Below are positions 33,754 to 42,759 of a stretch of 64,000 bases of DNA, piece after piece; position 1 is the stretch's first letter, and each line of letters begins with the position of its first letter. Made by a program: the position numbers and the translations under genes. Location of the stretch: the NCBI GenBank assembly GCA_963840725.1, contig CAWIZY010000018.1, forward strand, positions 186,001-250,000, written 5' to 3'. The stretch comes from CAVWDU01 sp963840725 (lineage in GTDB: Bacteria > Pseudomonadota > Gammaproteobacteria > Pseudomonadales > Halieaceae). The notes under the pieces were generated by a model, which was not told where the DNA came from, did no database searches, and saw nothing but the letters and a program-made list of their open reading frames with translations.

Positions 33754-36510
33754 CCCGCATTCCTCTATACGGTAGCGCAGATGCTCGATTTCCTCCTCTC
33801 GAATTGAGGGATTCAGCGCGCGCAGGGTCTGCAGACGTTCCAGCTCTGCGCCCAATGATTCGCGCATGCTGTCCTCTGCCTGGACCAGACGGGTTTGCAA
33901 GGTCTTCTGGGCCTGCTCGTTGGCCAGCAGCATCTTGGCTTCCACATCACTGTGAACCTGTTTGATAATAGCCACTGCCGTTGTTTTTTGAACCCGCTCT
34001 ACCAGGTCGTTCAAGCGCTGGTGAGGGACCAGTGCGGCGAGATCCTTGCCCCGGGCGTCCACCAGCAGGCGCATCGGTGAAAGCGGCAGGAAGCGCTCTA
34101 CCTGAAGTGCCCGTGGTGCCACACAATTAATGGTATAGAGGGCTTCGAGCAGCATGGTGCCAGGCGCGATGCCCTTCAGTCTCAGGGTGCCAATTGCGGC
34201 ATTACCCAGCTCGGTGGAATGCACCATATCCATGGCTTCAAGGATCATCGGGTGTTCCCAGCTGAGGAATTGGATATCTTCGCGAATCAGAGCCTTGCTG
34301 CGGCTGAACGTTATGGTGGTGCCCTCTTCGCTGACACCCGGGAAGTGGCCGGTCAGCATATGTTCGGAAGGGCGCAACACCAGCGCCTTATCCGAATGAT
34401 GTTCTGTATCTACACCGTAGGCCTCGCACAAGGCCTCGAGGTATTCCTGTAGCGCCTGTTCCTGTTCGTTGGCCTCTATCGACTCAATGACCGTTGCCGC
34501 GATATCCTGCTTACAGGAGTTGCGTTCAAGCAGTCGGTCTCGGCCCTCGCGCAATTCTGCCCGTGTCTGTGCGGTGAATTCTGCGGTGTCCGTCAGCAGG
34601 GTCTCAAAATCGGGGCCACGCTGCAGCAATTGCTCGGCAAGTCTGTCTCTGAAGCGGTCGAAGATCAGGGTTCCTGCGGAGCAGCTTTGTTGAAACAGAT
34701 CGACACCCCGGTGATACCAGTCCAGCAGGGTTTCCTGGGCAGTTCCTGTGAGGTAGGGCGCATGTATTTGTATATCTCTGGTCTGGCCAATCCGGTCCAG
34801 TCGACCTATACGCTGTTCCAGCAGGTCGGGATTCAAGGGCAGGTCAAAAAGTACCAGGTGGTGGGCAAACTGAAAATTTCGACCCTCGCTGCCAATCTCG
34901 GAACAGACCAGTGTCTGGGCGCCACTGATCTCGTCGGCAAAATAGGCAGCCGCTCTGTCCCGCTCGATGATCGAGAGCCCCTCATAGAAAGCCGCCGATC
35001 GAATGCCAGCCCGAAGGTGTAAATGGTGTTCCAGTGAAACGGCGGTCTCGGCATGAGCACATATGACCAACACCTTTTCCGGGCGCAGCGCTTTGAGGGT
35101 CTTCACCAGCCAATCAACCCGTGGGTCGAAATCCAGCCAGCTGTTATCGTGGTAGGGCAGTTCGGGGTGTAACCGGGCGTCGAGCTCGACTTCCGCATGG
35201 CTGTACTGCTCAGGTGTGGTTAGTGGGTAGCCATGCAGCGCTCTCGCGGGAAAGCCTTGCACAGCGGCTCGTGTATTACGAAACAGCACCCGACCCGTCC
35301 CGTGCCGGTCGAGGATCTGATCAATGATGACATCGGCGGGTTGGGTCGCATCGATGTCTGCCGGAAGTCCTTCCGGCTTTTTGCCGGCTTCGAGTTCGTC
35401 GGCAAGCTCACTCCAGCGCCGGTATTCTCCCTCTTCGCGGCGGAACTGCTCAAGATCGTGAAAGCGGTGTGGGTCCAGCAGTCGGAGTCTTGCGAAGTGG
35501 CTGGCCTGCCCAACCTGTTCCGGCGTTGCTGTTAACAGTAGCAGGCCGGGGGAAGCCTGGCCGAGGGTCTCGACCAGGCGGTATGCCGGGCTCGCGTCGT
35601 CCTCGGACCAGTACAGGTGATGTGCCTCGTCCACCACCACCAGGTCCCAATCCGCGGCCAGTGCCTGGCTTGCCAGGTCGTCGTCCTCCAGCAATTGATC
35701 GGTGCTGCAAAGTATGAGCTGTTCGGTCTCGAACAAATTGCCTGTTTCGGTCCCAGGCGAGACGATATCGTCTTCAGTCAGTTGCTCCGCGGGTTCGTTG
35801 CGCATGGCGGCGACCCGGTCTGCCGAGAACAGGGCAAAAGACAAGTTAAAACGGCGCAGCATTTCGACCAGCCACTGGTGCAGCAGACTGGGGGGGACAA
35901 GAATGAGAACTCTCGCGGCGCGCCCGGAGAGCAATTGCTGGTGGATGATCATGCCCGCTTCGATGGTTTTACCCAGCCCTACCTCGTCTGCCAGGAGCAC
36001 TCTGGGGGCATGGCGCTTACCCACCTCGCTGGCGATATAGACCTGGTGTGGTAACAGACTGGTGCGGGAGCCCAGTAGCCCGCGGCTGGCTGATTGCTGC
36101 AGCCGATCGGCGTGTTCGAAAGTAGCGACCCGGAGGGCAAAGTCACTATTGCGATCAAAGTGCCCGTTAAGCAGTCGCTGTTGCGGTGTGGTCAACTGCA
36201 CGAACGCATCGAGTTCCAGCTCCGATATCGTCAATTCCTGATCGTGGTGGTCCAGCCCCGAGTAGAGCAGCAGACCCTGTTGCTCAGAGACCTGGGTGAC
36301 GACCAGTTCTATCCCACCTACGGTAGAAACATGGTCACCTTTTTTGAAGCGTAGTCTGGTGAGCGGGGCGTTTTCCGTCGCATAGGTGCGCTCTTCGCCG
36401 ACGGCGGGGAAGCTCACCGTGACCCGTCGGGGTTCGATCTCCACGATAATGCCCAAGCCCAACTGTGCATCCGCATGGCTGACCCAGCGTTGTCCTATAA
36501 GGTATTCCAT
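33694..36510 (-). CDS. rapA: RNA polymerase-associated ATPase RapA
   Basis: A 938-residue SWI/SNF-type protein that recycles RNA polymerase. The start at ATG 36510 gives MEYLIGQRWVSHADAQLGLG, which matches the RapA N-terminus; the open frame continues 28 codons upstream without conservation. Motifs in order: Tudor-like N-terminal domains, ATP site VLLADEVGLGKTIEAGM, VVVDEAHHLYWSEDDAS (DEAH), LLLTATPEQVGQ, and in the second lobe LVCSEIGSEGRNFQFAHHLV with LEQRIGRLDRIGQ. A long C-terminal effector region follows. The gene is convergent with AraC and downstream of tatD. Confidence 0.97.
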   Translation of the reverse strand: MEYLIGQRWVSHADAQLGLGIIVEIEPRRVTVSFPAVGEERTYATENAPLTRLRFKKGDHVSTVGGIELVVTQVSEQQGLLLYSGLDHHDQELTISELELDAFVQLTTPQQRLLNGHFDRNSDFALRVATFEHADRLQQSASRGLLGSRTSLLPHQVYIASEVGKRHAPRVLLADEVGLGKTIEAGMIIHQQLLSGRAARVLILVPPSLLHQWLVEMLRRFNLSFALFSADRVAAMRNEPAEQLTEDDIVSPGTETGNLFETEQLILCSTDQLLEDDDLASQALAADWDLVVVDEAHHLYWSEDDASPAYRLVETLGQASPGLLLLTATPEQVGQASHFARLRLLDPHRFHDLEQFRREEGEYRRWSELADELEAGKKPEGLPADIDATQPADVIIDQILDRHGTGRVLFRNTRAAVQGFPARALHGYPLTTPEQYSHAEVELDARLHPELPYHDNSWLDFDPRVDWLVKTLKALRPEKVLVICAHAETAVSLEHHLHLRAGIRSAAFYEGLSIIERDRAAAYFADEISGAQTLVCSEIGSEGRNFQFAHHLVLFDLPLNPDLLEQRIGRLDRIGQTRDIQIHAPYLTGTAQETLLDWYHRGVDLFQQSCSAGTLIFDRFRDRLAEQLLQRGPDFETLLTDTAEFTAQTRAELREGRDRLLERNSCKQDIAATVIESIEANEQEQALQEYLEALCEAYGVDTEHHSDKALVLRPSEHMLTGHFPGVSEEGTTITFSRSKALIREDIQFLSWEHPMILEAMDMVHSTELGNAAIGTLRLKGIAPGTMLLEALYTINCVAPRALQVERFLPLSPMRLLVDARGKDLAALVPHQRLNDLVERVQKTTAVAIIKQVHSDVEAKMLLANEQAQKTLQTRLVQAEDSMRESLGAELERLQTLRALNPSIREEEIEHLRYRIEECGLHIRHANLQLQALRLIITN

Positions 36511-36645
36511 AGTATCCAGATGATGATGGGCGCGCGGTAATAGAGCGGGTTGGATGCTGGCGCCGTGAGATCCAATGCAGCAGCAGTTTAGCACCTATTT
36601 CACTCACGGTCGTTGCCGCGGAGACAGCTTCACCAGGCACTGGAA

Positions 36646-37461
36646 TCATTGGGGCGGGGGAAAGAACAAGGCCTTGCTGTTGCGGTAGGCAGCCTGCAGC
36701 AGCTGCTCGGTGTCTACCTGCAGTACATCGGCGATTTTCTCGGCAATGAAAGGCAGGTAATACGGTGCATTGGTCCGCCCCCGGTAGGGTACAGGGGTCA
36801 GATAGGGCGCGTCTGTTTCCAGCAGCAGTTGGTCCTGCGGCGTAATGGCCACCACGGCCCGTACGTTGTCTGCTCGATTGAAAGTTGCGATGCCGTTAAA
36901 GCCCAGCATAAAACCTTCTGTCAGACAGAACTCCGCCAGGGGCATGCCCGAAGTGAAACTGTGAATAACCCCTTTTTTGCGCAGGCCTTTGCTGAAATTC
37001 CTGAGAATGTCCCGAGTGTCATCATCGGCATCACGGGTATGTATGACCACGGGTAGATCGAGTTCGGTGGCAATTTGTAGCTGCTGCTCGAAGGCTTCGC
37101 GCTGTGCGGCGCGTTGGGCATGATCATAATAATAATCAAGACCGATTTCTCCGATAGCCAGAATGCGTGGATCCTGTGCCTGCTCCCGCACCTTGTTGGC
37201 AATGCCAGCATCAAACCCTTCCGCTTCGTGGGGATGAATGCCCTGGGTTCCCCAAATGTTCGCTGCCCGGCGTGTAAGACGCATGACTTTCTCCAGATTC
37301 CCGGGGGCGACTGCTATGGTGATGATGTGCTCGACACCCACCTCCGCCGATTTGTTGAGTGTGGCGTCCAGAGTGTCTTCGTCCAGATAGTCAAGATGGC
37401 AATGGGTTTCGATGATGGGGGTGTTAAACCGGGGTATTTCTCGTTTCTTCTTGCCGCTCAT
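36646..37461 (-). CDS. TatD family metal-dependent hydrolase
   Basis: A 271-residue TIM-barrel hydrolase. The metal ligands lie in IIETHCHLDYLDED (HxH), GIHPHEAEGF, AIGEIGLDYYYDHAQ, VIHTRDADDDTRDIL, and LLLETDAPYLTPVPYRGRTN. Together these match TatD-type DNases with a two- or three-metal centre. A short Lys-rich N-terminus (MSGKKKREIPRF) precedes the barrel. It is 135 bases upstream of rapA in the same direction, so they may be cotranscribed. TatD nucleases act in DNA repair or RNA processing; the specific role here is not known. Confidence 0.93.
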   Translation of the reverse strand: MSGKKKREIPRFNTPIIETHCHLDYLDEDTLDATLNKSAEVGVEHIITIAVAPGNLEKVMRLTRRAANIWGTQGIHPHEAEGFDAGIANKVREQAQDPRILAIGEIGLDYYYDHAQRAAQREAFEQQLQIATELDLPVVIHTRDADDDTRDILRNFSKGLRKKGVIHSFTSGMPLAEFCLTEGFMLGFNGIATFNRADNVRAVVAITPQDQLLLETDAPYLTPVPYRGRTNAPYYLPFIAEKIADVLQVDTEQLLQAAYRNSKALFFPPPQ

Positions 37462-37772
37462 AACATCGAACCTTGATCAATGGGGCGGTTGCCTCGCCGC
37501 AGGACTGGCAGTGTCACCGACCGGGTGATCGGGTAAGGTGGTGGTGGGGTCGGTCGTTCATCGGCTTTTATTGCAGCGACTATTATAACGACTGCTGCAA
37601 CGACTGTTGTCGTGACTGTTGTCGTGACTGTTGTCGTGACTGTTGTAGCGACCGCCCTGCTCGTATACCCGGTAAGTGGATGGTATTGCGAGCTGATAAC
37701 GCCGGCACCGGGTGAGCGCCAGAGGCAATCGTTATATCATTGATGCATCCGTGAGACCAGTGTGGGTGAAAA
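37462..37772. other. Intergenic region between tatD and TPR gene
   Basis: 311 bases with no gene. It holds a 12-base repeat array at 37577-37648 and must carry promoters for the divergent neighbours; I see no clear promoter pair. The frame across the array encodes Cys-rich CCRD repeats but lacks a plausible start and is not taken as a gene. Confidence 0.6.
37577..37648. repeat. 12-base tandem repeat array, six units
   Basis: Units in order: CGACTATTATAA, CGACTGCTGCAA, CGACTGTTGTCG, then TGACTGTTGTCG twice and TGACTGTTGTAG. Central units are near identical, flanks are decayed. Confidence 0.9.
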
Positions 37773-39143
37773 ATGTACAGTCAGTGTAATCGAGTCTCTC
37801 CGCTACACCGCAGGGTAGCCGCTGCATACAGTGGCACCCTCTGCGTGCTTGCGGGTCTCTTGATTGGCATTGCGCAGTCGGCGCTTGCGGTGTCTCCCGG
37901 AGCACACTACGGTGAAGAAATTGTCCGCGTGGGTCAAGTCTGGCCGGATGGTCGCCCACGGGAGAGAGCCCTCGATTCCGCGGGCGATGACGCCGCGCCG
38001 GTCGCACTCACAGACACGGACGATGCCGGGTATTTGCAGCAGGTTGAAGCGCTGGAAATCAGCGCTGGTCCCTACGCGGAGGCCCTTGCCGAGCCCCTCG
38101 CCGGTCTCGCGCGCTACCAGCGCAATAACGGGAATCTGCAGACGGCCCAGAGGCTCTACCAGCGAGCGCTGCACATCGTCAGGATCAATGATGGGCTTAA
38201 CAGCAACCGTCAACTGCCCCTGGTTCGGGAGTTGCTCGATACCTATCGCTTGGCCGGTGAAATGGAAAAACTGGACGAGCGGTACGACTACTTTTTTCAC
38301 CTCTACGGCCAGGGACAGCCACCGTTTACGATGATGCGCCTGCGAGCCGCCGTCGAGTACCTGCGCTGGCAGCGAGAAGCCTTGCGCAGTGAATGGGGCG
38401 AGGGTGACAATCGCCGCTTGCTGGAACTGTATACCCTGAACGAGGAACTGCTGAGCGCGACAGAAGGCGACAGTCAGGTGACCTACAACTGGTATCGCGA
38501 GCTGGTTCTCAGCCAGCTGCGCAATCTCTATTTGGTACAGGCGAGAATAGCGCCGCGTATTGATGAGATCGGGCTGGTTCGCTACAACCCACTGGTCAGC
38601 CCCAATACCGGGATGCTTGGCCAGGAGAATTTCGAGGAAACCCGGCTCGAGGCGATTCAGCGTTCTGCTGTCAATCGCGGCGCAGCGGAGCTGGAAACGT
38701 TGGTGGAGCGAGCTGCTGCAGAGGGACCGGTGGCGCTGGCGGCCGCGCAGCTGGAGCTGGCAGATTGGTACCAGTGGAACGGCCTGGTTAGGCGCGCCAC
38801 ACCAGTCTATGCCGATGTTGCCGCCGCGTTGCGCAGTGCGGGCGAGGACAAATTGCTGAACTTTTGGTTGGGTCAGCCGCTGGAGCTGCCTGCCAACGGC
38901 GCCTTCTGGCAACCCCGCTCACTGGGCGATGGTGAGCGCCGGGTAGCGGTTGCTGCTCGTTATGATGTGACCGCAACCGGGCAGGCGCGGAACGTTACTG
39001 CACTGGTCGAGCTGGACTCCGATGAGCCGGTAGCCAGAAGACTGCGCCGCGAACTGTCCAGCACACGGTTTCGGCCACGTTTTCTCAATGGGTTTGCCGA
39101 GGCGGTCAAGAACGTTGAGGCCGAATACGAGCTGATTGATTGA
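37773..39143 (+). CDS. Secreted TPR protein with TonB-C-like end (paralogue 1)
   Basis: A 456-residue protein of unknown function. A signal peptide ends near AQSALA (residues 34-39). A TPR-like region follows (residues 90-140) with GNLQTAQRLYQRALHIVRIN, then helical segments, and at 340-360 ADWYQWNGLVRRATPVYADV. The last 75 residues look like a TonB C-terminal or energy-transducer fold: RRVAVAARYDVTATGQARNV, RRLRRELSSTRFRPRFLNG. The gene at 55161 is a clear paralogue with the same plan. No neighbour shares a strand close enough to suggest an operon, so I cannot assign a function. Confidence 0.8.
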   Translation: MYSQCNRVSPLHRRVAAAYSGTLCVLAGLLIGIAQSALAVSPGAHYGEEIVRVGQVWPDGRPRERALDSAGDDAAPVALTDTDDAGYLQQVEALEISAGPYAEALAEPLAGLARYQRNNGNLQTAQRLYQRALHIVRINDGLNSNRQLPLVRELLDTYRLAGEMEKLDERYDYFFHLYGQGQPPFTMMRLRAAVEYLRWQREALRSEWGEGDNRRLLELYTLNEELLSATEGDSQVTYNWYRELVLSQLRNLYLVQARIAPRIDEIGLVRYNPLVSPNTGMLGQENFEETRLEAIQRSAVNRGAAELETLVERAAAEGPVALAAAQLELADWYQWNGLVRRATPVYADVAAALRSAGEDKLLNFWLGQPLELPANGAFWQPRSLGDGERRVAVAARYDVTATGQARNVTALVELDSDEPVARRLRRELSSTRFRPRFLNGFAEAVKNVEAEYELID

Positions 39144-39344
39144 CAGGCGCCTGTGCGGGCATGAAGACAGACACCGAAATGGTTATGACCCGAGCACAAC
39201 AGTCAGGGCATTGGCAGCTGGGGTCAGTATCGCCTATTCTCAATAGCGTGCAGCACTCAAAAGCGTTGGCATACGTTCAGGATATGCCCGGGCTGCTGCA
39301 GAGATTGCAAATTGTAAGAGACTGAGACAACCTCGGAGAATGGT

Positions 39345-40151
39345 ATGATTGAGCCTGTTGATCCTTCGGTGGTTGCCGCGTTTCGGCGCGACGGTGTGGT
39401 GACCGTGCGCGCGGTTCTGGATCAAACGGCGCTGGAGGAACTGGGTTCAGCCATTGAGCGGGATATGGCCAGTCCTGGACCGTTCTATCACGGCTACGCC
39501 TCTGATGAGGGGCGGTTCCATGGCAATCTGCGGCTCTGGGAGCACGACCCGGTGTTTCGTGCCGTTTGTCTCAAGGAGCCTCTGCCGCAACTAGCCCGAC
39601 AGTTTCTTGAGTCGGCTAAAGTTAACCTGTTGTACGATCAATTGTTTGTCAAAGAAGCCGCCATGGCGCAGCGAACTCGCTGGCATAACGACCAGCCCTA
39701 CTGGCCGATCAGAGGCTCGCAGATATTGTCTGTCTGGGTCGCGCTGGACCCGACCACCGAAGAGAATGGCCGCCTGGAGTTCATTCGTGGCTCGCATCGC
39801 TGGAACCGCTGGTTTCAACCCGAGGCGTTCGGCAAAACCGGCGCTATCGATTACGAACGCAATCCTGATTTCGAAGATATCCCCGACATCGAGTCGGATC
39901 GGGACAGCTACGACATTATCTCCTGGGACCTGCAACCCGGAGACGCTTACGTGTTTCATGGAATGACAGTGCACGGTGCCGGAGGCAATCGCAAGAGTGA
40001 CTGCAGCAGACGGGGCTATACGATTCGTTACACGGGAGATGACATCACCTATGATATTCGTCCCGGCCTAAGCCAACCGCTGGTGCACGAAGGCCTGCAG
40101 CAGGGTGACGCCCTGGACTCCGAGCGGTATCCGGTGATTATCAAGCCGTAA
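39345..40151 (+). CDS. Phytanoyl-CoA dioxygenase family protein
   Basis: A 268-residue Fe(II)/2-oxoglutarate oxygenase of the PhyH family. The iron ligands are the HND in TRWHNDQPYWPI and the His in YVFHGMTVHGAGGN, with an Arg after it (RRGYTIRYTGDD) that would bind 2-oxoglutarate. NGRLEFIRGSHRW is typical of PhyH. Substrate range in this family is broad, so phytanoyl-CoA hydroxylation is only one option, though branched-chain genes lie at 27.9-33 kb. The gene has no close operon partner. Confidence 0.88.
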   Translation: MIEPVDPSVVAAFRRDGVVTVRAVLDQTALEELGSAIERDMASPGPFYHGYASDEGRFHGNLRLWEHDPVFRAVCLKEPLPQLARQFLESAKVNLLYDQLFVKEAAMAQRTRWHNDQPYWPIRGSQILSVWVALDPTTEENGRLEFIRGSHRWNRWFQPEAFGKTGAIDYERNPDFEDIPDIESDRDSYDIISWDLQPGDAYVFHGMTVHGAGGNRKSDCSRRGYTIRYTGDDITYDIRPGLSQPLVHEGLQQGDALDSERYPVIIKP

Positions 40152-40210
40152 GGGAGGCGACCCAACGGGAACCCGCCCACCTGAGACCCTCAAACAACCG
40201 ATGCGGCGGT

Positions 40211-40829
40211 TCAGGCGTTTTCTATAACCATGATGGAGCCACTGGCCTTGACGCCGCGATTTGTGTTCCAGTCAATGATGTCGGCCCCGTGTTTATCGAC
40301 ACACCGTTCGGCCATTTCAAAAAACGTTGGACGCTCCGGGTCGGCAATCAAGATGTGCTTGACGCCAGCTTTCATAGCGCGGTTGACCATGTTATAGACG
40401 GGGTCAACCAATTCGTCCCAGAAACAGATATCAGCAGCTATCAGCATGTCGAACTTGGACAGCTGGCGCTTGCTGAGCTTCTCAAAGCGGCTCACCAATG
40501 GGACGGTTTCCACGCCGTTGAGGTCGGCTACGACATCGAGAAATGGGAAACACATCGCCATCTGCGTCCACTGAGGTGACCTCTGCGTTCAACTGCCTGG
40601 CGCACCAGATACCGGCAATACCCCAGCCACAGCCAACATCCAGGACTGTGTTGCAGTGCTCAGGTGGATTTCGCTTCATGTAGTCGATCAGGAGGGCGCT
40701 GGATTTCCAGAGTTTGGTGCCGTGAATCGACGGTTGCACACCACTGCGTTTTACCCGCCGAATCTCCGGATGTGAATTGGTGGGCATGACAACGCCGCGA
40801 AATCGTTTGGTGGTGCCAGATTTGGCCAT
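40211..40829 (-). pseudogene. Class I SAM-dependent methyltransferase, frameshifted
   Basis: Two frames combine to about 206 residues. The first (ATG 40829) holds the SAM motif CNTVLDVGCGWGIAGIWCAR followed by VTSVDADGDVFP, then drifts. The rest continues in the next frame as FLDVVADLNGVETVPLVSRF and KFDMLIAADICFWDELVDPV, the motif 4 region of protein and small-molecule methyltransferases, ending VKASGSIMVIENA. Removing one base near 40540-40548 (CCCATTTCTC to CCCTTTCTC) joins FP-FLDVV exactly. It is either a frameshifted gene or a sequence error. It resembles lysine/METTL-type methyltransferases, but the substrate is unknown. Confidence 0.78.
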
Positions 40830-41183
40830 CTTGAGCGAATTCCTTGAGCGATTGATGAGTTGCGAGACCTTACTGTACGCGCCTGTTTATGGTGCCGCTG
40901 GCGCAGCCTCGGCAAGAATGCACGTTCTATACAGCTCAGGCAACCGGTCGCGGCCAAAGAGTCGCACAAAGTGTGAATGGAGATGTCCGATTGGTGCCGG
41001 TCCGGGCTGGCGCGGCGGGGCGGAATCGAGCTGAAAGCGATGTTATTATTCCCGTGCAACCCCGCTTTTTATGTGACATTCTTGACGAGTCAACTCGGGT
41101 TGTAAGCGGCAATGTAGCCTGATGCTAACAGGCGCACTGGTGATGTCCTGTCCGGGTGGGCCGAATTTTGTCGGGAGTTAAAG
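40830..41183. other. Intergenic region upstream of TetR gene
   Basis: 354 bases without a gene. A perfect CGAGT-CA-ACTCG inverted repeat lies at 41086-41097 and overlaps TTGACG (41083-41088), a possible -35; no clear -10 follows. A GGGAG ribosome site precedes the ATG at 41184. The rest shows nothing I recognise. Confidence 0.5.
41086..41097. promoter_or_regulatory. Possible TetR operator
   Basis: Five-base arms CGAGT/ACTCG with a two-base centre, 87 bases before the TetR start, overlapping a TTGACG element. Autoregulation is plausible for TetR genes. Confidence 0.35.
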
Positions 41184-41855
41184 ATGACCGCGATCAGACG
41201 TCAGGTCGAACTGCTGGAGAAAAACAGGCCCCGCCAGGAGCGAGCCAAGAAGACCTATGAAGGCATTCTGGCGGCCGCTGCAGAGCTGTTGTTGGAGGTC
41301 GGTGTCGAGCGGATATCGACCAATCTTATCGCTGAACGGGCGGGCATCACTGTGCCGGCTTTGTATCGCTACTTTCCCAATAAATACTCCGTTCTGCATG
41401 CACTCGGTGGCTTGTTGATGGATCGACAGAATGAAGTGTTTACCGAATGGTTTGCGACCCAGGCGGCCAGTGGTCGGCCCGAGGCATTGCTTGAAACCGT
41501 CTACGATGTCCTCAGACGGATCCACGATGTGACGCTGGACCAGACCGCTGGTCTTGAGATAGTGCAGTCTTTACGCGCTGTGGTGCCCTTGCAGCAAGTG
41601 CGTATGGAGTCTCATCAACGGGTCTCCAGACAGTTTGCGGCAGCAGCCGCAGAACTGCTCGGACGAGCGGTCGATGACACGCTGGTGTTGCGCGCCCGGG
41701 TTTCAGTCGAGACGGGTTATTCGGTTGTGGAAATGGCCCTGGAGGAGGGACCAGACGCCGCCTCTGATATTCTGGTCGAGGGCGCTCGCATGATGAGGCT
41801 ATACTGGCTGGACGTACTCGAGGAATGCCCTCCCCAGGCGACCTCCTCGCGCTGA
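41184..41855 (+). CDS. TetR-family transcriptional regulator
   Basis: A 223-residue repressor. The N-terminal HTH is clear: KTYEGILAAAAELLLEVGVE, RISTNLIAERAGITVPALYR, YFPNKYSVLHAL. The C-terminal ligand domain is helical and has no recognised subfamily motif. No gene follows in the same direction, so its target is probably its own promoter and unlinked genes. Confidence 0.9.
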   Translation: MTAIRRQVELLEKNRPRQERAKKTYEGILAAAAELLLEVGVERISTNLIAERAGITVPALYRYFPNKYSVLHALGGLLMDRQNEVFTEWFATQAASGRPEALLETVYDVLRRIHDVTLDQTAGLEIVQSLRAVVPLQQVRMESHQRVSRQFAAAAAELLGRAVDDTLVLRARVSVETGYSVVEMALEEGPDAASDILVEGARMMRLYWLDVLEECPPQATSSR

Positions 41856-41886
41856 ACCCGCCGCTCACCACGCTGAGCTAGCTGGC

Positions 41887-42330
41887 TCAGTCAAGCTGCT
41901 GCACATCTTCTGCCTGGGGACCCTTGTCGGTTTGGGTAATCCGATAGCTTACTCGCTCGCCGTCTCGTAAGCTGCGGCGTCCATCGCCAAGAATATTTCG
42001 GTAGTGGACAAAAATTTCATCGCCGTTGTCACTCACGATAAACCCGAAGCCCTTTTTTGTGCTGAACCACTTTACGGAGCCTTGTTCCACGCCAGCGGTG
42101 CTGTCAGCATTGGCGGGGGGCTTACTCTCCAGATTGCTTTTGCCGGCTGTCTTGCCAGGGGCTGGTGACGCAGCTCCCGGCAGAGCAGTCAGCAGCACAG
42201 TCGCGATGGTGGCTATGGCCAGGAGCGCGAACAGACCAAGTGGTTGGCTGGCAATCGGAAAAACAATCGCCACCCCTGTAATTGCCGCTGCGATGACCAA
42301 TGCGATGCCAATTTTTGCCGCTGTACTCAT
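41887..42330 (-). CDS. Membrane-anchored cold-shock-domain protein
   Basis: A 147-residue protein. Residues 4-26 and 30-50 form two hydrophobic helices (IGIALVIAAAITGVAIVFPI, then LFALLAIATIATVLLTAL). A Pro/Lys/Ser linker follows (55-80), then a complete cold-shock domain from 84 to 147, with GSVKWFSTKKGFGFI (RNP1 region) and EIFVHYRNI (RNP2). Such a domain normally floats in the cytoplasm, so this places it at the inner membrane. It lies next to another cold-shock gene in the same direction, 141 bases downstream of that gene. Its partner and role are unknown. Confidence 0.9.
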   Translation of the reverse strand: MSTAAKIGIALVIAAAITGVAIVFPIASQPLGLFALLAIATIATVLLTALPGAASPAPGKTAGKSNLESKPPANADSTAGVEQGSVKWFSTKKGFGFIVSDNGDEIFVHYRNILGDGRRSLRDGERVSYRITQTDKGPQAEDVQQLD

Positions 42331-42471
42331 GAAAAACCTCTGTTGCCTTGACCCATAGTTATGGCGCTGCTGAACGCGGTCTATGCCAATTCATTTGTAG
42401 CCAGCGCACCGTGAAATCGGATGGTCCGGGAGGCCGACCGGCGTCTAATCCAGCCCGGCACCTGGGAGCAG

Positions 42472-42711
42472 TTAACTGTCAAGGTTGTGACCCGATGACT
42501 GGATAGTGCACACGTCCTCTGCTTGCAGGCCTTTGGGGCCTTCAACCAACTTGAAGGCCACTTCCTGGCCCTCATTAAGTGTGCGATAGCCGTCACCTTG
42601 AATAGAACGAAAATGTACGAAGACATCGGCTTCTTCATTTTCTCGGGTAATGAACCCAAATCCTTTGGCGTTGTTGAACCACTTTACCGTGCCATTCACA
42701 CGATCATCCAT
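42472..42711 (-). CDS. Cold-shock-domain protein, CspA-like
   Basis: A 79-residue single-domain protein with GTVKWFNNAKGFGFITREN (RNP1) and DVFVHFRSIQ (RNP2). It carries a short acidic insert (ENEEADVF) and a C-terminal tail of 12 residues beyond the usual domain. It sits 48 bases after valS in the same direction and upstream of the membrane-anchored cold-shock gene, so the two may be cotranscribed. Confidence 0.93.
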   Translation of the reverse strand: MDDRVNGTVKWFNNAKGFGFITRENEEADVFVHFRSIQGDGYRTLNEGQEVAFKLVEGPKGLQAEDVCTIQSSGHNLDS

Positions 42712-42759
42712 AAAGACTTCCTCTGTTTTGAGCAGCTTTTTTATTGTGCTCGGTCGCGC

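Noticed and set aside
20341..37648. CRISPR array
   Set aside because: The tandem repeats at 20341, 27765 and 37577 have no spacers between units, and no cas genes are present.
37473..37715. Cys-rich CCRD repeat peptide
   Set aside because: Produced by the 12-base repeats; no plausible start or homology.
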